Source: Thuidium tamariscinum (lineage: Eukaryota; Streptophyta; Bryopsida; Hypnales; Thuidiaceae). From it: a DNA stretch of 64,000 bases. A program made the translations under genes and the position numbers. Position 1 is the stretch's first letter. The number at the start of each line of letters is the position of its first letter. Below the pieces are notes generated by a model. The model was not told the origin of the DNA, ran no database searches, and was given only the letters and a program-made list of their open reading frames with translations. The stretch covers positions 24,549,369 to 24,613,368 of the forward strand of contig OX344754.2 of the NCBI GenBank assembly GCA_947034885.2. Direction: 5' to 3'. Of this stretch, positions 1-15,021 are shown piece after piece.

Positions 1-373
1 TTTATTTTTTTGCTCATTTTCCTTAAGATTTAGAATCTTTAAGGTTTAGGAACAAAATTTCATAAAAATATGACAATTAATAAAATAATAATAATTTTTT
101 GCTTTAAGAAATCATAAGAAGACAAAAAGATTTGAGGTTTGAACAAAGCTTCAAATTAACAAGAAATTTAGCAAATTTTCAACAAAAAACGTACTCATTT
201 TTTCTCTTAATCATCATATTAGTCAACAATAGGATCTTTTGGTTATGAATTTTAAAATGAAAAGTATGATTTTTGTAGTCCTGTTTTTTTTTAAAATATT
301 TAAAATATTTTTATTCAATTTTGAAATGAAACAGTTCATATATTAATCTGAGATTGGTGGTTGTGTTTTATAG

Positions 374-2111
<1,738 letters not shown>

Positions 2112-2512
2112 AGCAATGAAAACTTGCATGTAGATAATTGTGTTCTATTGAACAATGTTGGTGACCATGAAATGAATTCAATAGTTCTATAAGGTGGCTG
2201 AAGATGTACTCCAAATGATAACAATTGAATAAGCATATCATAGATGATTTTTGTATCCTTAGTTGTCCATGTATTGTCTAATGTCTCTTATAGCTTCAAT
2301 GATCTCCTTCAAAGGTATACTTGGTGATTTAGTTTTAGATCATTTGTGACTACCAAATGACATTTTGTTTGTATTGCTTGAAATAAATACACATATTTGA
2401 GCTCAGAGAATATGATTTAGAAATCATTAGTTATATGGTCTTGACATATGTTTTAAATCAATTTTTTGTACATAGCTATTATATATTTGAACATTTTTTA
2501 TAATACATGGCA
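2112..2512. other. 3' flank of the kinase copy, no gene
   Basis: AT-rich sequence that keeps similarity to the 3' flank of the paralogous kinase gene (about 20,240-20,564, minus strand). I see no gene or RNA here. Confidence 0.6.
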
Positions 2513-2516
2513 TTAA

Positions 2517-3413
2517 TCCCTAAAAGCCCATTGTTCCCTCGAGGGACAATTTGGAGTTCAAGCAAATTCCGATGACCTCAATTTTAAGTGAAACTTTTTG
2601 AAACTTTCTCATAAAAAAGTAAAATTGATTAGCTATGTCAAAATATAATATTTATTTCAATCAATGCCCAGGAGAAAAAGTTATACTTGCAGGAAAATAA
2701 ATTTACAAAAGATTAAAACTAAAATTAATTTTTTTAATCTCATATTTTATATTTTTGTCTACATGCAAAGCTTTGATTCATTCCATTTGGATTAGTTAAG
2801 TGAAAGTTATGAACAATCTTGTTTTTCGGGTAGTATGACCATCTTCTTGAAAAAATACTTATAGGATTCATTTTTTTAATGCAATTTTCACAATTTTTCA
2901 AAAAGAAATGCTCAATAAGGTTAAAACTACTTGCAAGAACCATCTCATAATTGGAATTATTGTATTTTGTTCCATCACAGAGCTACTAATGATTTAGTTT
3001 TTCTTTCAATGTTGGATCTACCTCTTCATAATAATTTTTTAAAGAATGAAAATCATGCATTTTTAAGAAAAAAATGTATTCCGAGATTTTCAACTCAATT
3101 CTTCAATACAAAGAATTTTTAATTCAAAGTCCATAGTATAAAAAATTTCAGCAAATGGCAATCAAAGTCATCTAAAATTGAAGGACAATGTTCAAAAAAT
3201 CTTTTTTTTCTAACTTTGAATACAAATATCTTCCAATCTATATAGTCAAAGTACATGAAATTTTTACTACATTATTTCAGACAAATAAAATATAAGATCC
3301 TATGGTTAGATTTTTCTTAAGAATGTATTTTTTTGTTTTCTTGGATGAATGCAACAAAAATGGCAGTTTTGAGTGGTTTTTGATCCAAAAAAATGACCTT
3401 GGGCCTTCAGAGG
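2517..3413. mobile_element. TTAA-flanked element, diverged member of a foldback family
   Basis: About 897 bp present in this arm and absent from the other. It is flanked by TTAA on both sides (2513-2516 and 3414-3417). Its ends are TCCCTAAAAGCCC and GGGCCTTCAGAGG, imperfect inverted repeats. The segment near 2,765-2,850 resembles the half-palindromes at 16,230-16,955 and 22,254-22,989 (shared AAGCTTTGATTCATTCCATT), but this copy no longer folds as a clear palindrome. No ORF of note, so it would be non-autonomous. Confidence 0.65.
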
Positions 3414-3417
3414 TTAA

Positions 3418-4276
3418 TATATATGACATTTCAAAGATTATATTAATGTCATCATCAAATTTTAATTAATTTTGAATGCATTATTGCTACACAACCTAAT
3501 GATGAAGTATTGAATCTAGAGTTTTATGGGTCAAATCATATCTTGGAATGAATATATGATAACAAATGTTGTATCCTTGTTGATTGGGTCTTTATTTGTA
3601 TAAACTCCCATTATAGATGTCTCTAAGTTTGTTTTACTTTTTTATGGTTAATCCTACATTTGTTTGTTTAGTAGTAATATTTGTTAAGGAATTTTTTATT
3701 GCTTCTCATGTTGCATATGTAGAAGCATTATGTTGCATTATGATAATAAATTTTTTTGCTATTCAAAATTTACTCTCTTTAAGAAAGCATTTAATTTGTA
3801 GTTTACCTTTGGTACTATTTCTTTAAAAGATGCATCCCTCCATGCCAAACAACCCTTCTGTGCAAAAGAAATGAGAACCATTGATGAATATGCAAGGAAA
3901 AAGGGCCCCCATTCTATTGTCAATGATGTTGGTATTTCAAAAAAAGAAGCACTGTCAATGTGCTAGTTGATCACATCCATTTGTCAAAGGCTTCATTAGG
4001 ATTTCATTGTTTGGACAAAAGTGGTTTATCATTGCACTTTTATCATATTAAACCATATTGTTTGTTAACGAGATTCATCCTCAAAAATACAAATAGGGGG
4101 TGAGGTGGGAAAATTAACCAAGCCATGGGGGTAGTAGGTGAATTTGTATTTTTATATGTATGGGTAAAAGCATGAAACACTATGCGGTTTTTGTAGCATT
4201 TTCTGTAATCCTCATGATTATTTGAGGAGTGTGCATAATTTGAAAAAAAATGTAAAAAGTTTTAAATTTAAAAATT
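3418..4276. other. Duplicated intergenic sequence
   Basis: The part to 4,143 is shared with the right arm in inverted orientation and contains no intact gene. From 4,143 to 4,276 the sequence is unique and AT-rich. Short ORFs here look like chance. Confidence 0.5.
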
Positions 4277-4277
4277 T

Positions 4278-4352
<75 letters not shown>

Positions 4353-4437
4353 CATATATATATATATTATATACATATATATATATATTATATACATATA
4401 TATATATATTATATACATATATATATTATATACATAT
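4277..4437. repeat. TA-rich microsatellite
   Basis: About 160 bp of alternating TA with interspersed TATATACA blocks. It lies about 130 bp beyond the end of the inverted-duplication arm. The apparent ORFs on both strands (Ile/Tyr repeats) are products of the microsatellite. Confidence 0.95.
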
Positions 4438-6692
4438 TTTATGTATAAGCTTTAAAAAGAAGATATCCTAAGAAGGAAAAGCTTAGAAAAAATCTATGAG
4501 TGAAAGAATTAGAATAGTGCAAAATTTATGAAAATTTGGGAGAACTTTATGATGAAGATATTTCACCAAAAGAATGATCTCAAAACCATCCTGAATCATG
4601 TTTGAAAATGTGTGCAAGGGAGGTTTGTTAGCACACGTATAGAAGAAAGAAAATAATGATTTTTAAGAATTCCCTTTGGTAGAAACATGTTTACCTAAGA
4701 TAGGAATAGACTACAAAAATTTAAGTTCTAGCTAGATCATTAACTCTTAAATGCCCAAGGCTTTTTCTAAGCTTCTAGGAATTTTTTCTATATTTAAAAA
4801 GAAGTCAACATTTTGATAAGCTTTATCAATTTAAAAAAAAAAAAGTGAGCATACAAAATCAATCCAAATGTCCTAGAGATCATTTAGGAGAAGAAAACAA
4901 AAAATATCACTTATAGATTGAAAGAGTATAATGTTTGATCATGAGGGTGTTAAAACTACAAAAGTGACTTGAAGTCTTTTAATCCACTTTTCACATGTCA
5001 AATCAAAAAAGGCTGGTTGCCAAAAAAAATGAAGTTAAAGGTCCTAGATTGCATAACCCCAATTAATTAATAGATTCTCAAAATTTACTCCACAAATTTT
5101 TTAAGTGAATTTCAAATGTGTTTTTTCTCCAAGATCTAGTGTATTTGAGGCTCATTTCTAAGAGCCTTAATACTATGGAAAGTCAAAATTGCAATGGACA
5201 CCCTTGCACAAAATCTTAAATAGAAAAATCATAATCAATCACTTTCAAGATCACGTCTTTGATGCTTAAACTAGACTTCAAAAAGAAGTTTAAAAAAATA
5301 TAAACTACTAAAAACAGCATCTTGGTTAGGCTTTATCTAACTTCAAATTGTTGCAAACATCAAATTTTGGTGCCTTAGGCATTTACAAATTAAATTTGGA
5401 TACTCCCCAATACTAAAAACCTTTACACTATAAAGTGTGACAAATGAGCTAAATTGGAATTTAATTATAAAAATAAATTTTAATTTTTTTTATAAAGAAC
5501 TTGATTGTTGTTCTATTAGACATCTCCAATCAAAATTTCAAATTAATCTAATTCATACTTTAAAAGTTATAGTGGATGACAACTTTGACATTGCAAGTGT
5601 GATACAAAATAGTACTAGTCTTTCATGCTTTCACCCGACGTATGCATATTTGTATATGTAGAGATGTCTTGTTTACAAATCTTAGAAGGAAAATTAAACC
5701 AAAATTAATTAGTAACCACATGAGTGAATCTTTTGACTTACTATCCACCCAAAAAACAATTTATTGTTGAAAACAATTTCAAAGTTCCTTTTTTTATGAA
5801 TCCAAAATCAAATCTTTCCTAATTGTAAGATTTTGTTGAAGGTAAAACTATGCTTCATATTTCAACATATATTTAAAAGTACATTGATGTGACTATTATA
5901 TCTTCAATATGTCAACTGATTATATCATGAGCTTTAAACCCTCAGAGCTGACTCTATATTCATTGAAAGTCAAACCTTTTTATACTCAATCCAATTAAAC
6001 TATCAATTAATAAAAGATCCACACTAATTACCTATATTGATTTGTAGTAAAGACATACTAAGAGGTACATGGAAAAAAACATGTCCATTGATTGTAGCAT
6101 TAAGAGATTATAACAATCAAACAAGGCCATTTTTCAAAATTGAGAGGCCATACTTGAGGCTCTGAGGCGTGTGAGCCTTCAAGTTGGCACTTGAAACTCT
6201 AGGTTCGTTTTTTACAAATTTTCAAAGGTTTTTAGTTTAATTTTATGAAAAAAGACATAAAAAGAGTATTGTTGAGAGTTTTGGTAGAAGTCCCTATCAA
6301 AGTAGTAAGGGATATCCTTAGAATTATGGAATGCTTAAAATACCATGTTTTTCCAATTCTAGGTCCTAATTGTAAATCTAAAAGATTAGTTAGCCATTCC
6401 AAAAGAAGTGAGGATGTGAGAGTTACCTAGTCTTAGTGTCTTGTCCATACAAATCTAAGTCTATGAAAGTGCATGTAACAATTTAGCTAAGTATTTAAGT
6501 CTATTTTAGGTCTAAAGAGTTAAATGGATTAAAAATCCAATTTGTAAAGAATTTGGATTAGTTAGTCAAAACATTGGACATAATTTTGAAATTCAAAGAA
6601 AAATTTGAACAAAGATGGTGAAAAAAGTAATAAGAGCATATAGGAAGGTGATATTAGAATAAAATCTATTAGGTGATCAATGTAAGAGCCAA
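4438..6692. other. AT-rich intergenic sequence
   Basis: About 2.2 kb with no recognisable gene, RNA or element end. The longest ORFs are short and show no domain I recognise. Confidence 0.5.
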
Positions 6693-7153
6693 TTGACCAA
6701 GATTCCCTAATTTTTGGAATAAATTCTTCTTTAGATAGAAGTTATTCCAAAATTACTATAATTAAATAAATGTAAGTGAGTGTGGAACTTACTTTTAGAA
6801 TCTAGGAGTGTCCTAAAGCTTACCCAAAATATTTTAGATTTTTTCCAGAATTCCATATTGACTCCTTGGAAAATTAACCGCTTATAAATATTCTTGTAAA
6901 TTTTTAGAAATTACATATGTTGCCGAAAAATCTCAGTAAAAATTAAGACAGAGTTTTGTATGCTAATAAAGTGCACTATCAAGTTTTAAGACATTCCGAC
7001 ATTTCTAACTACTAGAATCAGCACTAACATCAAATTTCAAAAGAATTTACAATTTAGCGGCAAGTTGACCAACATACCGGGAGCTAACAGTGTTCAATCA
7101 AAGTAAATAAAGGTTCATTACTAACTCCCACAAACATTCCTTATGACCCAAGT
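6693..7153. repeat. 461-bp direct repeat, left copy
   Basis: It begins TTGACCAAGATTCC and ends ATGACCCAAGT. It is repeated in the same orientation at 10,725-11,186 with scattered substitutions and small indels. The pair encloses about 3.6 kb without coding capacity. Size and spacing would fit LTRs of a large non-autonomous retroelement, but I found no convincing primer-binding site, polypurine tract or target duplication. Confidence 0.75.
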
Positions 7154-9803
7154 GTAAGCCTCCAATTCGTCATCGATGACTCACTTGGTGTTTTTTTTTA
7201 TTCCTACATAATCCAACATACAAATAGATACATAAAACCTACAAAAGAATATAGAACCGATATTGGCATCCTACATGGCAATACACTATTTGGTTGATAG
7301 AAAGGGTTTGTATGAGTTTGTGTCCCGATTGAGTCTTACATTGGGTAGACTGATGACAGTTTGAGTGTAATGTGAAGAAATAGGGTAATAAGCCCACAAG
7401 GGCCACATTGGATTAGGTAGTCCTAGATAGGAAAATCTAGGATGAGATTTCACCTTTCCATAGTATCGAACATGATACAGGATAAATACTTACTATGAAA
7501 TTGCAAGTACCTAGCTATTCTCTATTTCTCAGCATATGCAAGAGGGATATAAGTCCACATCCACATGGAAGGATTCCATAGGAGGTCCTTTCCAAAGTTT
7601 GGGAATTTTCCAATACTCATAAGTTATTTTCCCAAGTGGTCAACCGTGGCGGTCCTTGGATGAAAATTCATAGGAATTTCCCAAGGTGCAGTAAAATCTT
7701 TGGGGATTCACTCCCTTATATATTTTGTATACACGTGCAATAATAACCTATTTAATGAAGGACTATTCATAAAATGACCTATGTATAATATGGAGGTATT
7801 TTAGGGCACCTTATTTTACATATAATCTTATTTCTCACTTTTTAAGTACCCTATAATAGATGTTATTTTTTACAAATTTTATTTGGAATGAATATATTGT
7901 ATCCTTATTTTTATAACACGTTGTTTCTACGATTTTTTCCAAGAAACCCCCTGAGAGTAAAATCCCACTAAAAATCTGGCTAGGCAGTCTCACATAATGA
8001 GGCCCCCCTCCAAGTTTCATGGCATTCCAATAGGCAGAAGACCCTGAACTGGCAAACTCCTTCGACAATTGGCATATTATTTGATAGTATGGGAGTTGAT
8101 TATCATATTGAGAGTGTATGGCATTGGATTGAGGCCTACTTTAGGTCTATTCCTACCACCCCCCTCTACCTACTTAAGAGCCTAATAAAAGAATCGGGGC
8201 GAAAAGAATCAAACTCCAAAAATTGGGATTTTTCTCCAACTTGAATCCCAGCCTACACTAGGTTTCGTTGAGTTTTAGAGTATAGTTTAAGGGGTTAGGG
8301 GTCTCTACTAGACTAATGATGTCCTTCTGGTCCCAACAGCACAATTCGTTTGTAATTCAGAGTCAAATTTTAAAAGTTAACATTTGGAGACAACACACAT
8401 TGAAAAAAATGGGGTTTTGGGCCCTCTAATGTGGAGTTAGGAGATTGAGGCTCCAATGGTTGTGGAGAACCTATGAAGAACTTCGAGAGCACAGGGGAGC
8501 AAAGTACATCCCGAAAAACAAAAAGATGTAAGAGCAAGTACTTTGGTGTAAGTAAATTTGAATTTTAAGTAAAAAGTAGGTGGAAACACATGGGAACAAG
8601 TCCCATGTGAGAACTTGTAGATTTTAGGAAGACAAAAGTAGGTAGATTACAAATTCTTGTAAAAGTTAGTTGGAATTTGATTTTTAAATTTAAATTCCAT
8701 AGACCCTAAAGTAAATAATTAGATTTGGAAGTAGCCTCATGTATGACAAAGTTTTATTTTCTAATCTAATTTTTTTTAGTAGATTAAGGGGGGGGGGGTG
8801 AATGCCACTTTTGGATATAAAAAGGTGGCCATTCTCCCCTCATTCTTTCTTTCTCGTTTATTCCCTACATTTTGGTAGGAGCACTATTAGGCTTGGATTA
8901 TGCTGGATTTTCTTGGCTTGTAATGTCAAGAAGCCTTTGATAGTTTTTTCTTGAGTTTTTATACCCTTGTGGCACTTTTATTGGCACCCTTGGAGACTTG
9001 AGACCCCCCAAATACATATTGGTACTTTATAAAGCTATTATTGTGGAAATTTGTGTAGTCTTAGGCCACTTGAGAGTTGTTGTGGGAGGAACTAAGGGGT
9101 AACTTGGAAGATGACTTATGAAAGTATTCCACTTTTTGTGTAACCTTCTCTTTCCCCTCTTTCCTTGTCATGGTAATATAAGAGTCCCATTAGAGACGTC
9201 AAAGCTTTGGCTTCCATAGGTCACTAGAAAACCAAAGGTCTTAGTCATATGTCTAAATCACCATTTTCATGACAAAGCTTTGAATCTCTAAGGTCTTAGT
9301 TGGGTGTTAAAAACAAATCTCCTTATACAAGTCTCAACGTTTAGTTTCCAATATGTTTGGAAACTAATTCAACATTTAGCCTCCAACAAATTAAGTGTTA
9401 ATTGGATCCGACAACTAGTAGTTCTTTGAGTTAAATAGATGCTAGAACTATACATTTAGTTTAGCACTTGCATGGTTAATTAAGGATTAAAATAGTGCAT
9501 TTAGTCCAAACATTTGCAATCCAGGTAGAAACCCTAGTCTAGACAAAAAAAACAGTCCAAGCGGAACCTCCAATCTAAGCTAGAGCCCCCCAGCAGGGCC
9601 AAACCCCCGAGCCGAGCATCAAAACCAGGTATGGAGCTAGGTATTGAGGCTATAATCAAGGTGTATTGGGTTTGTAATTGGGGTGGGTCGGGTTGTAATC
9701 AGGATGGGTCTCACTATTAACTAGGGATCTAGGGTTCCAAGGGTCTGAGGTCTAGAAAAAAAAGGAAAGAAAACCAAGTATTAGTATTAGAGGAGGTAGG
9801 GGG
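7154..9803. other. Non-coding interval between the direct repeats
   Basis: About 2.6 kb with moderate base composition and no credible gene. It includes a run of ten G residues near 8,790. Together with the arrays at 9,804-10,545 it forms the inside of the direct-repeat pair. Confidence 0.5.
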
Positions 9804-9966
9804 TAGTTAGTTTAGGAATTAGGAAAGAAGCCAACCAATTAGAGGAAATAGTCTAGGTGGTAGTTTAGGAATTAGGAAGAAAGCCAACCAATTAGAAGGA
9901 GTAGTCTAGGAAGTAGTTTAGGAATTAGAATAAAAGCCAACCAATTAGAAGGAGTAGTTTAGGCGA
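9804..9966. repeat. Three-copy tandem array, unit about 53 bp
   Basis: Three head-to-tail copies of a unit containing TAGTTTAGGAATTAG and AAGCCAACCAATTAGA, with small differences. A partial fourth unit follows. Confidence 0.85.
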
Positions 9967-10207
9967 TAGTAGAAATTAGAGGCCAATTAATTTGACAAAG
10001 GAGAAGTATAGACATGGTGTGGAACAAGGTGGACCTTGAGGACGCCGCCACACGTATTGGAGGTAGGTTCCTAACTCTAACTTCTTTTTGAATTAATTTG
10101 TTTATGCAATTAGGGACTAATTAGGGAAAAGGAGCTAATAGTTTTATTATCATTAAGGAATGGCGATTAGTAAACTAGGATAGACAAGGGCAAAATTTCT
10201 AATGATA

Positions 10208-10545
10208 AACTTAGAGTATATAGAAATAGATTAAAAGAACAAATATATAGAAGTAGAGTAGAGAGAAAAATACCTACAAGTAGAGTAGAGAGATAAAATA
10301 CACAGAAGTAGAGTAGAGGAACAAATACATAGAAGTAGAATATAGGAAAAATACCTACAAATAGAGCAAAGGAAAAAATACGTAGAAGTAGAGTAGAGGA
10401 ACAAATATATAGAAGTAGAGTAGAAGGAAAAATATCTATAAGTAGAATAAGAGAGCAATTATGTAGAGGTAAAGTAAAAGAACAAATACGTAGAAATAGA
10501 GTGAAGAGATAAATATATAGGATAGAATAGAAAGAAACAATCACT
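10208..10545. repeat. Minisatellite, unit about 29-30 bp
   Basis: About eleven degenerate tandem copies of a unit such as AGAAGTAGAGTAGAGGAAC followed by AAATACATAG. Minus-strand ORFs rich in Leu/Ser/Tyr across this stretch are by-products of the repeat and are not genes. Confidence 0.9.
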
Positions 10546-10724
10546 TAGAATGAAGTAGAATGAATTAAACAAGTAAGTAAGATAGGAAGAACGCTCTAGG
10601 CAGAAGCAACTTGCATATTAGAGTAGTTAAGATAGCAAAAGATCCATTGCTTGGAAGGCATAGTGGATTCGACACTTAGACACCCGTAGGAGTTAGAGTT
10701 TAAATAGAACCTGATTGTGATTGC

Positions 10725-11186
10725 TTGACCAAGATTCCTTAATATCTTGAGTAAATTTTTTTTTCGGTAGAAGTTATTCCAAAATTACTGTAATTAAATA
10801 AATGTAAGTGAGTGTGGAACTTACTTTTAGAATCTAGGGGCATCCTAAAGCTTATCCAAAATATTTTAGATTTTTTCTAGAATTCCATATTGACTCCTTA
10901 GAAAATTAACCGCTTATAAACATCTTTTGTAAATTTTTAAAAATTACATATATTTCCAAAAAATCTCACTAAAAATTAAGATAGAGTTTTGTATGCTAAT
11001 AAAGTTCACTATCAAGTTTTAAGACATTCCGACATTTCTAACTACTAGAATCAGCACCAACATCAAATTTTCAAAGAATTTACAACTTAGTGGCAAGTTG
11101 ACCAACATACCAAGAGCTAACAATATTCAATTGAAGTAAATAAAGGTTCATTACTAACTCCCACAAACATTCTTTATGACCCAAGT
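10725..11186. repeat. 461-bp direct repeat, right copy
   Basis: Same orientation as 6,693-7,153, with scattered differences. Sequence outside the pair differs on each side: the left copy is preceded by AAGAGCCAA, and this copy is followed by TTAACAAATT. Confidence 0.75.
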
Positions 11187-11859
11187 TTAACAAATTCTTT
11201 GAAAAATACTAATTTCAAAAGTTAGAGTTTTGATTTTTCTTTGGAATTATCATTAGTAGATTTTATGCTTACATATAGCCTAGTAAGTAGGGACCAGGGG
11301 ACATCCAAACTAATTGGAGTCTTTTGAATGTGATGGCACAAATGATTTTTCATTTTGAGTTGTTCACCAAAAGAAGAGAGGATCAACTCTTAGTTTGAGT
11401 TTTTATTGTGATTAGTGGTAATGCTAAGTTAATTTCACAAATATCTTTTGAAAAATTGAAGAGTGGATTTGGTCAAGATCTTAGTTCTTGCATATTAAGC
11501 CATCTTTGGAATCAAGAAAGACAATTTAGAAAAATCTTTGGATTAATCGCTAAATATCAAGGTTAATTAGGATTATTTTCAAAATACCTTGTGAAATACC
11601 TTTGAAAAAAATCTTGGATTTGATTTAGCTAAGATCAATTAGCTAAGTGGAGAGGCTTTTAGCGTATTTTCCATTAAAGAAAGAATATTTTGCAATTACA
11701 TTAGGGTAGTTTAGAAAATATCTATAATTTGAAAGTAAAATGTAATTCACCGACAATTTACCCAAGACAGGGGCCTGGAGCAAATATAAAAGGCTCTTCA
11801 TTGAGGTTCTTGATAACCTCATTCTTACACGACTCCATTTTTCTCTCATTTCCTTTTGA
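11187..11859. other. AT-rich spacer
   Basis: No gene or element end recognised. Confidence 0.5.
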
Positions 11860-12118
11860 CATTAGATGAAATTTGAGGGCATTGGAAGACTGCAGGTTCC
11901 CGGACTACAAGAATGTAGTTTCTGCCGTAGGAATAGGAATCCTACGTGGTTGAGAGGCTGCCATGTCATTAAATTATTATTTTTGGACTTTTTTCATATT
12001 TTAGGTCTAAATTTTCTGGGGGGGAGTAATGCTAGCTTGACAATGGCCAATGATATTGGGAACTGTTTTGGAAACAAATCCAAAACGTCCCTCCGCTACC
12101 TTCAAATTTCTTCTAATG
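11860..12118. mobile_element. MITE family 1, copy 2
   Basis: 259 bp with ends CATTAGATGAAATTTGAGGG and AAATTTCTTCTAATG, a good inverted repeat. It shares AAGACTGCAGGTTCCC and GGTTGAGAGGCTGCCA with copies at 1,084 and 40,518. Non-coding. Confidence 0.75.
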
Positions 12119-12434
12119 GTTTGTGCTACTAGCAAAGCTAGAGCACCATTTCTTTCATTTTGTGTTATCAGCAAAGCCGGGGCACCATTTTTTTGCTAAT
12201 TGTTCACTTTGAAGCATTGGAGGGTCCCTTCAAAGCATTTCTCTTGGATTTTGTTGAAATGGTAAAGGCTAAGCCTCAATAGTCTTTGTTTTCATAGAGT
12301 TTAGAAGGGATAGACCTCCAAAACTCTAAATTGCCTTAAAATTTCTAAACTAATACATTGTGGTATTTGAAACAACATTTAGTAGTAATACGCTCCAAGC
12401 GGCAAAGTATAACCTTGCCAAAAAAGTGTTGGAG

Positions 12435-13160
12435 GGTGATTGCAAGAAACACTTGTCCTTTTTTTTGTCCCCTTGACCTTTAGTAGGTAGTTTTTGCTCA
12501 TAACTTTTTCATCTTTTGTTCATTTGACTTGAAACTTGAAATGAAGGTGCCTACAAAAGTTTTACATTTTTTGTAATTTTTTCAATTTTTTCAAAATTAT
12601 TTTACTATTTTTTAATTGCCCCAATTGGGTGTCTATTTTGGCCATTTTGAGGGGTTTTAGTCCTATTTTTGACCCAAAAATGCAAATTTTGAGCTGAAAA
12701 TTAGCATGCAAGGACCTCACCTAAAGTTACACAAGACCTCAAAGAGATTTTTTGAAAATACTATATTGTTCAACCTCCACATGTAGTCAAAGTGGTTGAC
12801 TTTGTGCAACTGTAGAGAATAGAATTAATTTTTTCCAAAGATGAAATTTGTTGGAAAAGAAAGACCTTTACTTGGAGAAAAAACAGATTTTTCATTTTCA
12901 TTTTTTGAATTTTTTTACTATTTTGACCAAATTAGTGAAAAAAGAGCTATTTTCATTGTATTTTCCATTGTCTATAACATTTAGAGAAAAAATTTCGTAG
13001 GTCTGAATTTCAAGAGACATAATTTTCTCATTGCTCTTCAAATTATCCATATTTTTTTCAATTTTTTCAATTTTTATTTCAAAGGGTTATAGGACTCACA
13101 TGACTCACTAATTTTGAGCCATTTTGAGCCAAAACCGGCAAGTGTTTCTTGCAACGACCC
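12435..13160. mobile_element. TIR family 2 (4-bp target duplication), subfamily A, copy 1
   Basis: 726 bp. The ends are GGGTGATTGCAAGAAACACT and, inverted, AGTGTTTCTTGCAACGACCC. It is flanked by TGGA on both sides (12431-12434 and 13161-13164). The interior is close to the element at 38,131-38,858. No coding capacity, so it would need a transposase from elsewhere. Four clear copies in the window each have a 4-bp direct repeat, one of them with a mismatch. Confidence 0.85.
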
Positions 13161-13164
13161 TGGA

Positions 13165-13870
13165 CTAATTTCCATTCAAAATTTGTTGTATGACAAAGAC
13201 ATGAGTTTTTAATTGCCAATGTTCGGTTAAAAACTTTCATATGTATCTCTTGTAGATATTAAATTGTAATTTTCTTGAAATCTTGGGAAATTAATGCTAA
13301 TGTTCAATTAAATATTTTCATGTGTATCTCCTTTGGCATTTAAAATATTGAAATAAGTTTTTTTATTCATTGATATGTTGTAGACTTGGGGTTGCCCCCG
13401 CACGGTGAAGCTTTGACTTTGTTAGTTTTGAAAATTTGCTAGAAATATTCTTTGAGTGGTTTCCTTAAAGCCACACTTCCGTTGATTTTTTCCCTATCAT
13501 TTTGTGTACACGTTGGGAAGTCCTTGGTTAAACTTGCCAATCATTGCTTAATTTTTGTTTTAGTTGCTCTAGTTGCTCGTCTTTTTATTAAAAAATCCAT
13601 AAAAATTTAGAATAGTTCAACTAGTTATTAGGTTGGTGGTCGTGTTAGAACTCCTGTCAAATTAATCATTCTTGTGAGGAAATCTCAAAATACCAATAAT
13701 TATTAGAGTTACTGTGGTTTTAGTAGTTAATTAGTGACAAGAAAATTCCCTATAAGTCCTCCAAACCATATTATGTGAGAGTGTTGAAAGTCCAAAAATT
13801 GAGACTCTTTTAAGGATTGAGTGAGAGTGGGATTTTTAGTGTAGGAATTTCCAACCAGTCCAGCCAGAAG
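13165..13870. other. AT-rich spacer
   Basis: About 700 bp with no gene or RNA recognised. Confidence 0.5.
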
Positions 13871-14195
13871 CAGGCTTAGGGAATGCCAAAAGGGCCAGAG
13901 ATTGCTGGGTAGGGTACCCCGGGGAAGATTTACAGTAGCCCGGGGAAGATGCCTTGTATCCCGGGGAAGATTCCCTCGACCCAACAACTTTCCCGGATAT
14001 CAATAGAAACGCTCCTGCATCCGGGTATCTGAACGTACTTATACGAAAACGGTAATTTCTGTACCAAATTTTTTTCTGGTCTGCCCGATGAGCCATCGTG
14101 ACCGTCCGCGTCTTCACAAGTGTTTGGGGGTCGTTCAGGTGTTACGTTGCGGCGTTGTATGAGAGGATTGCTGATTATCAACTTGCTGATCACTA

Positions 14196-14280
14196 GGAAG
14201 CGTGAACTCTGCGGTATCCGCAATCCTAACAGCAAATTTACTGAACGAAACACGAAATTCTAATGCGGCAGGGCTCTCTG
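14196..14280 (+). repeat. 85-bp direct repeat inside the 2.0-kb element, left copy
   Basis: It matches 14,937-15,021 in the same orientation with about one difference. Flanking sequence in both copies shows weaker similarity, so the interior may derive from an older duplication. Confidence 0.85.
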
Positions 14281-14936
14281 ATAATCAGGGACTAAGATCG
14301 CAACTAAGAGGGAACGACAAACACTTGCAAAACCTTCAATGCTTGTTTAATTGAATAGTGTGCGATATTGAGGCCATTCAAATGCAAACTTGATCCATCA
14401 TATTAGCATCCTTGATAAACGAATCTGCAGAAGTGGAGTTCCTTTCTAATCCTTACATGGATTCTTGAAAGCCACTGACAACATTGCTGCACACAATCTT
14501 ACCGAAGTGTTGAAAGAGTGGAATCCTGTCGAAATCTGACCAATTATCCCTCCCTGAATTTTGTGTATAGAAGCGCGATGAGCACCACTCTTGAAGTGCG
14601 CTATACACTATGTAGACTGCAAATTGTCTGGCGACTGAGGCGAGCGACAGAGCACACAAGGAGAGTTAGGATTGCCAAGAACGCTAATCAACGTCGGAAC
14701 TGAGAGGAACTGAAAAGCAATCGCAAAACCTTAAAAACTTGTTAGATCGAATGCAAACTACTCTAGTGCAAACTGCGACTCATCCAACATATTGCATCAA
14801 AGTAAGGTATGTAAAGTACATCTCAGACGGATTTCTGCATCGAAATTTCTGCGCACATCACTCGCAAAACTTACCGAAATGTTGAGAGAGAGCTCTCCTA
14901 TCGAAAGCTGGTCAGTAATCCCTCAATTTTATGCGT

Positions 14937-15021
14937 GGAAGCGTGAACTTTGCGGTATCCGCAATCCTAACAGCAAATTTACTGAACGAAACACGAAATT
15001 CTAATGCGGCAGGGCTCTCTG
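14937..15021 (+). repeat. 85-bp direct repeat inside the 2.0-kb element, right copy
   Basis: Partner of 14,196-14,280, offset 741 bp. Confidence 0.85.

Noticed and set aside
4218..4455. ORFs of alternating Ile/Tyr on both strands
   Set aside because: They are translations of the TA microsatellite, with no gene-like composition.
10167..10544. 125-aa hydrophobic minus-strand ORF
   Set aside because: It follows the minisatellite period exactly and has no start context or domain.
6693..11186. Calling the direct repeats a confirmed LTR retrotransposon
   Set aside because: No primer-binding site, polypurine tract, coding sequence or matching 5-bp flanks were found.
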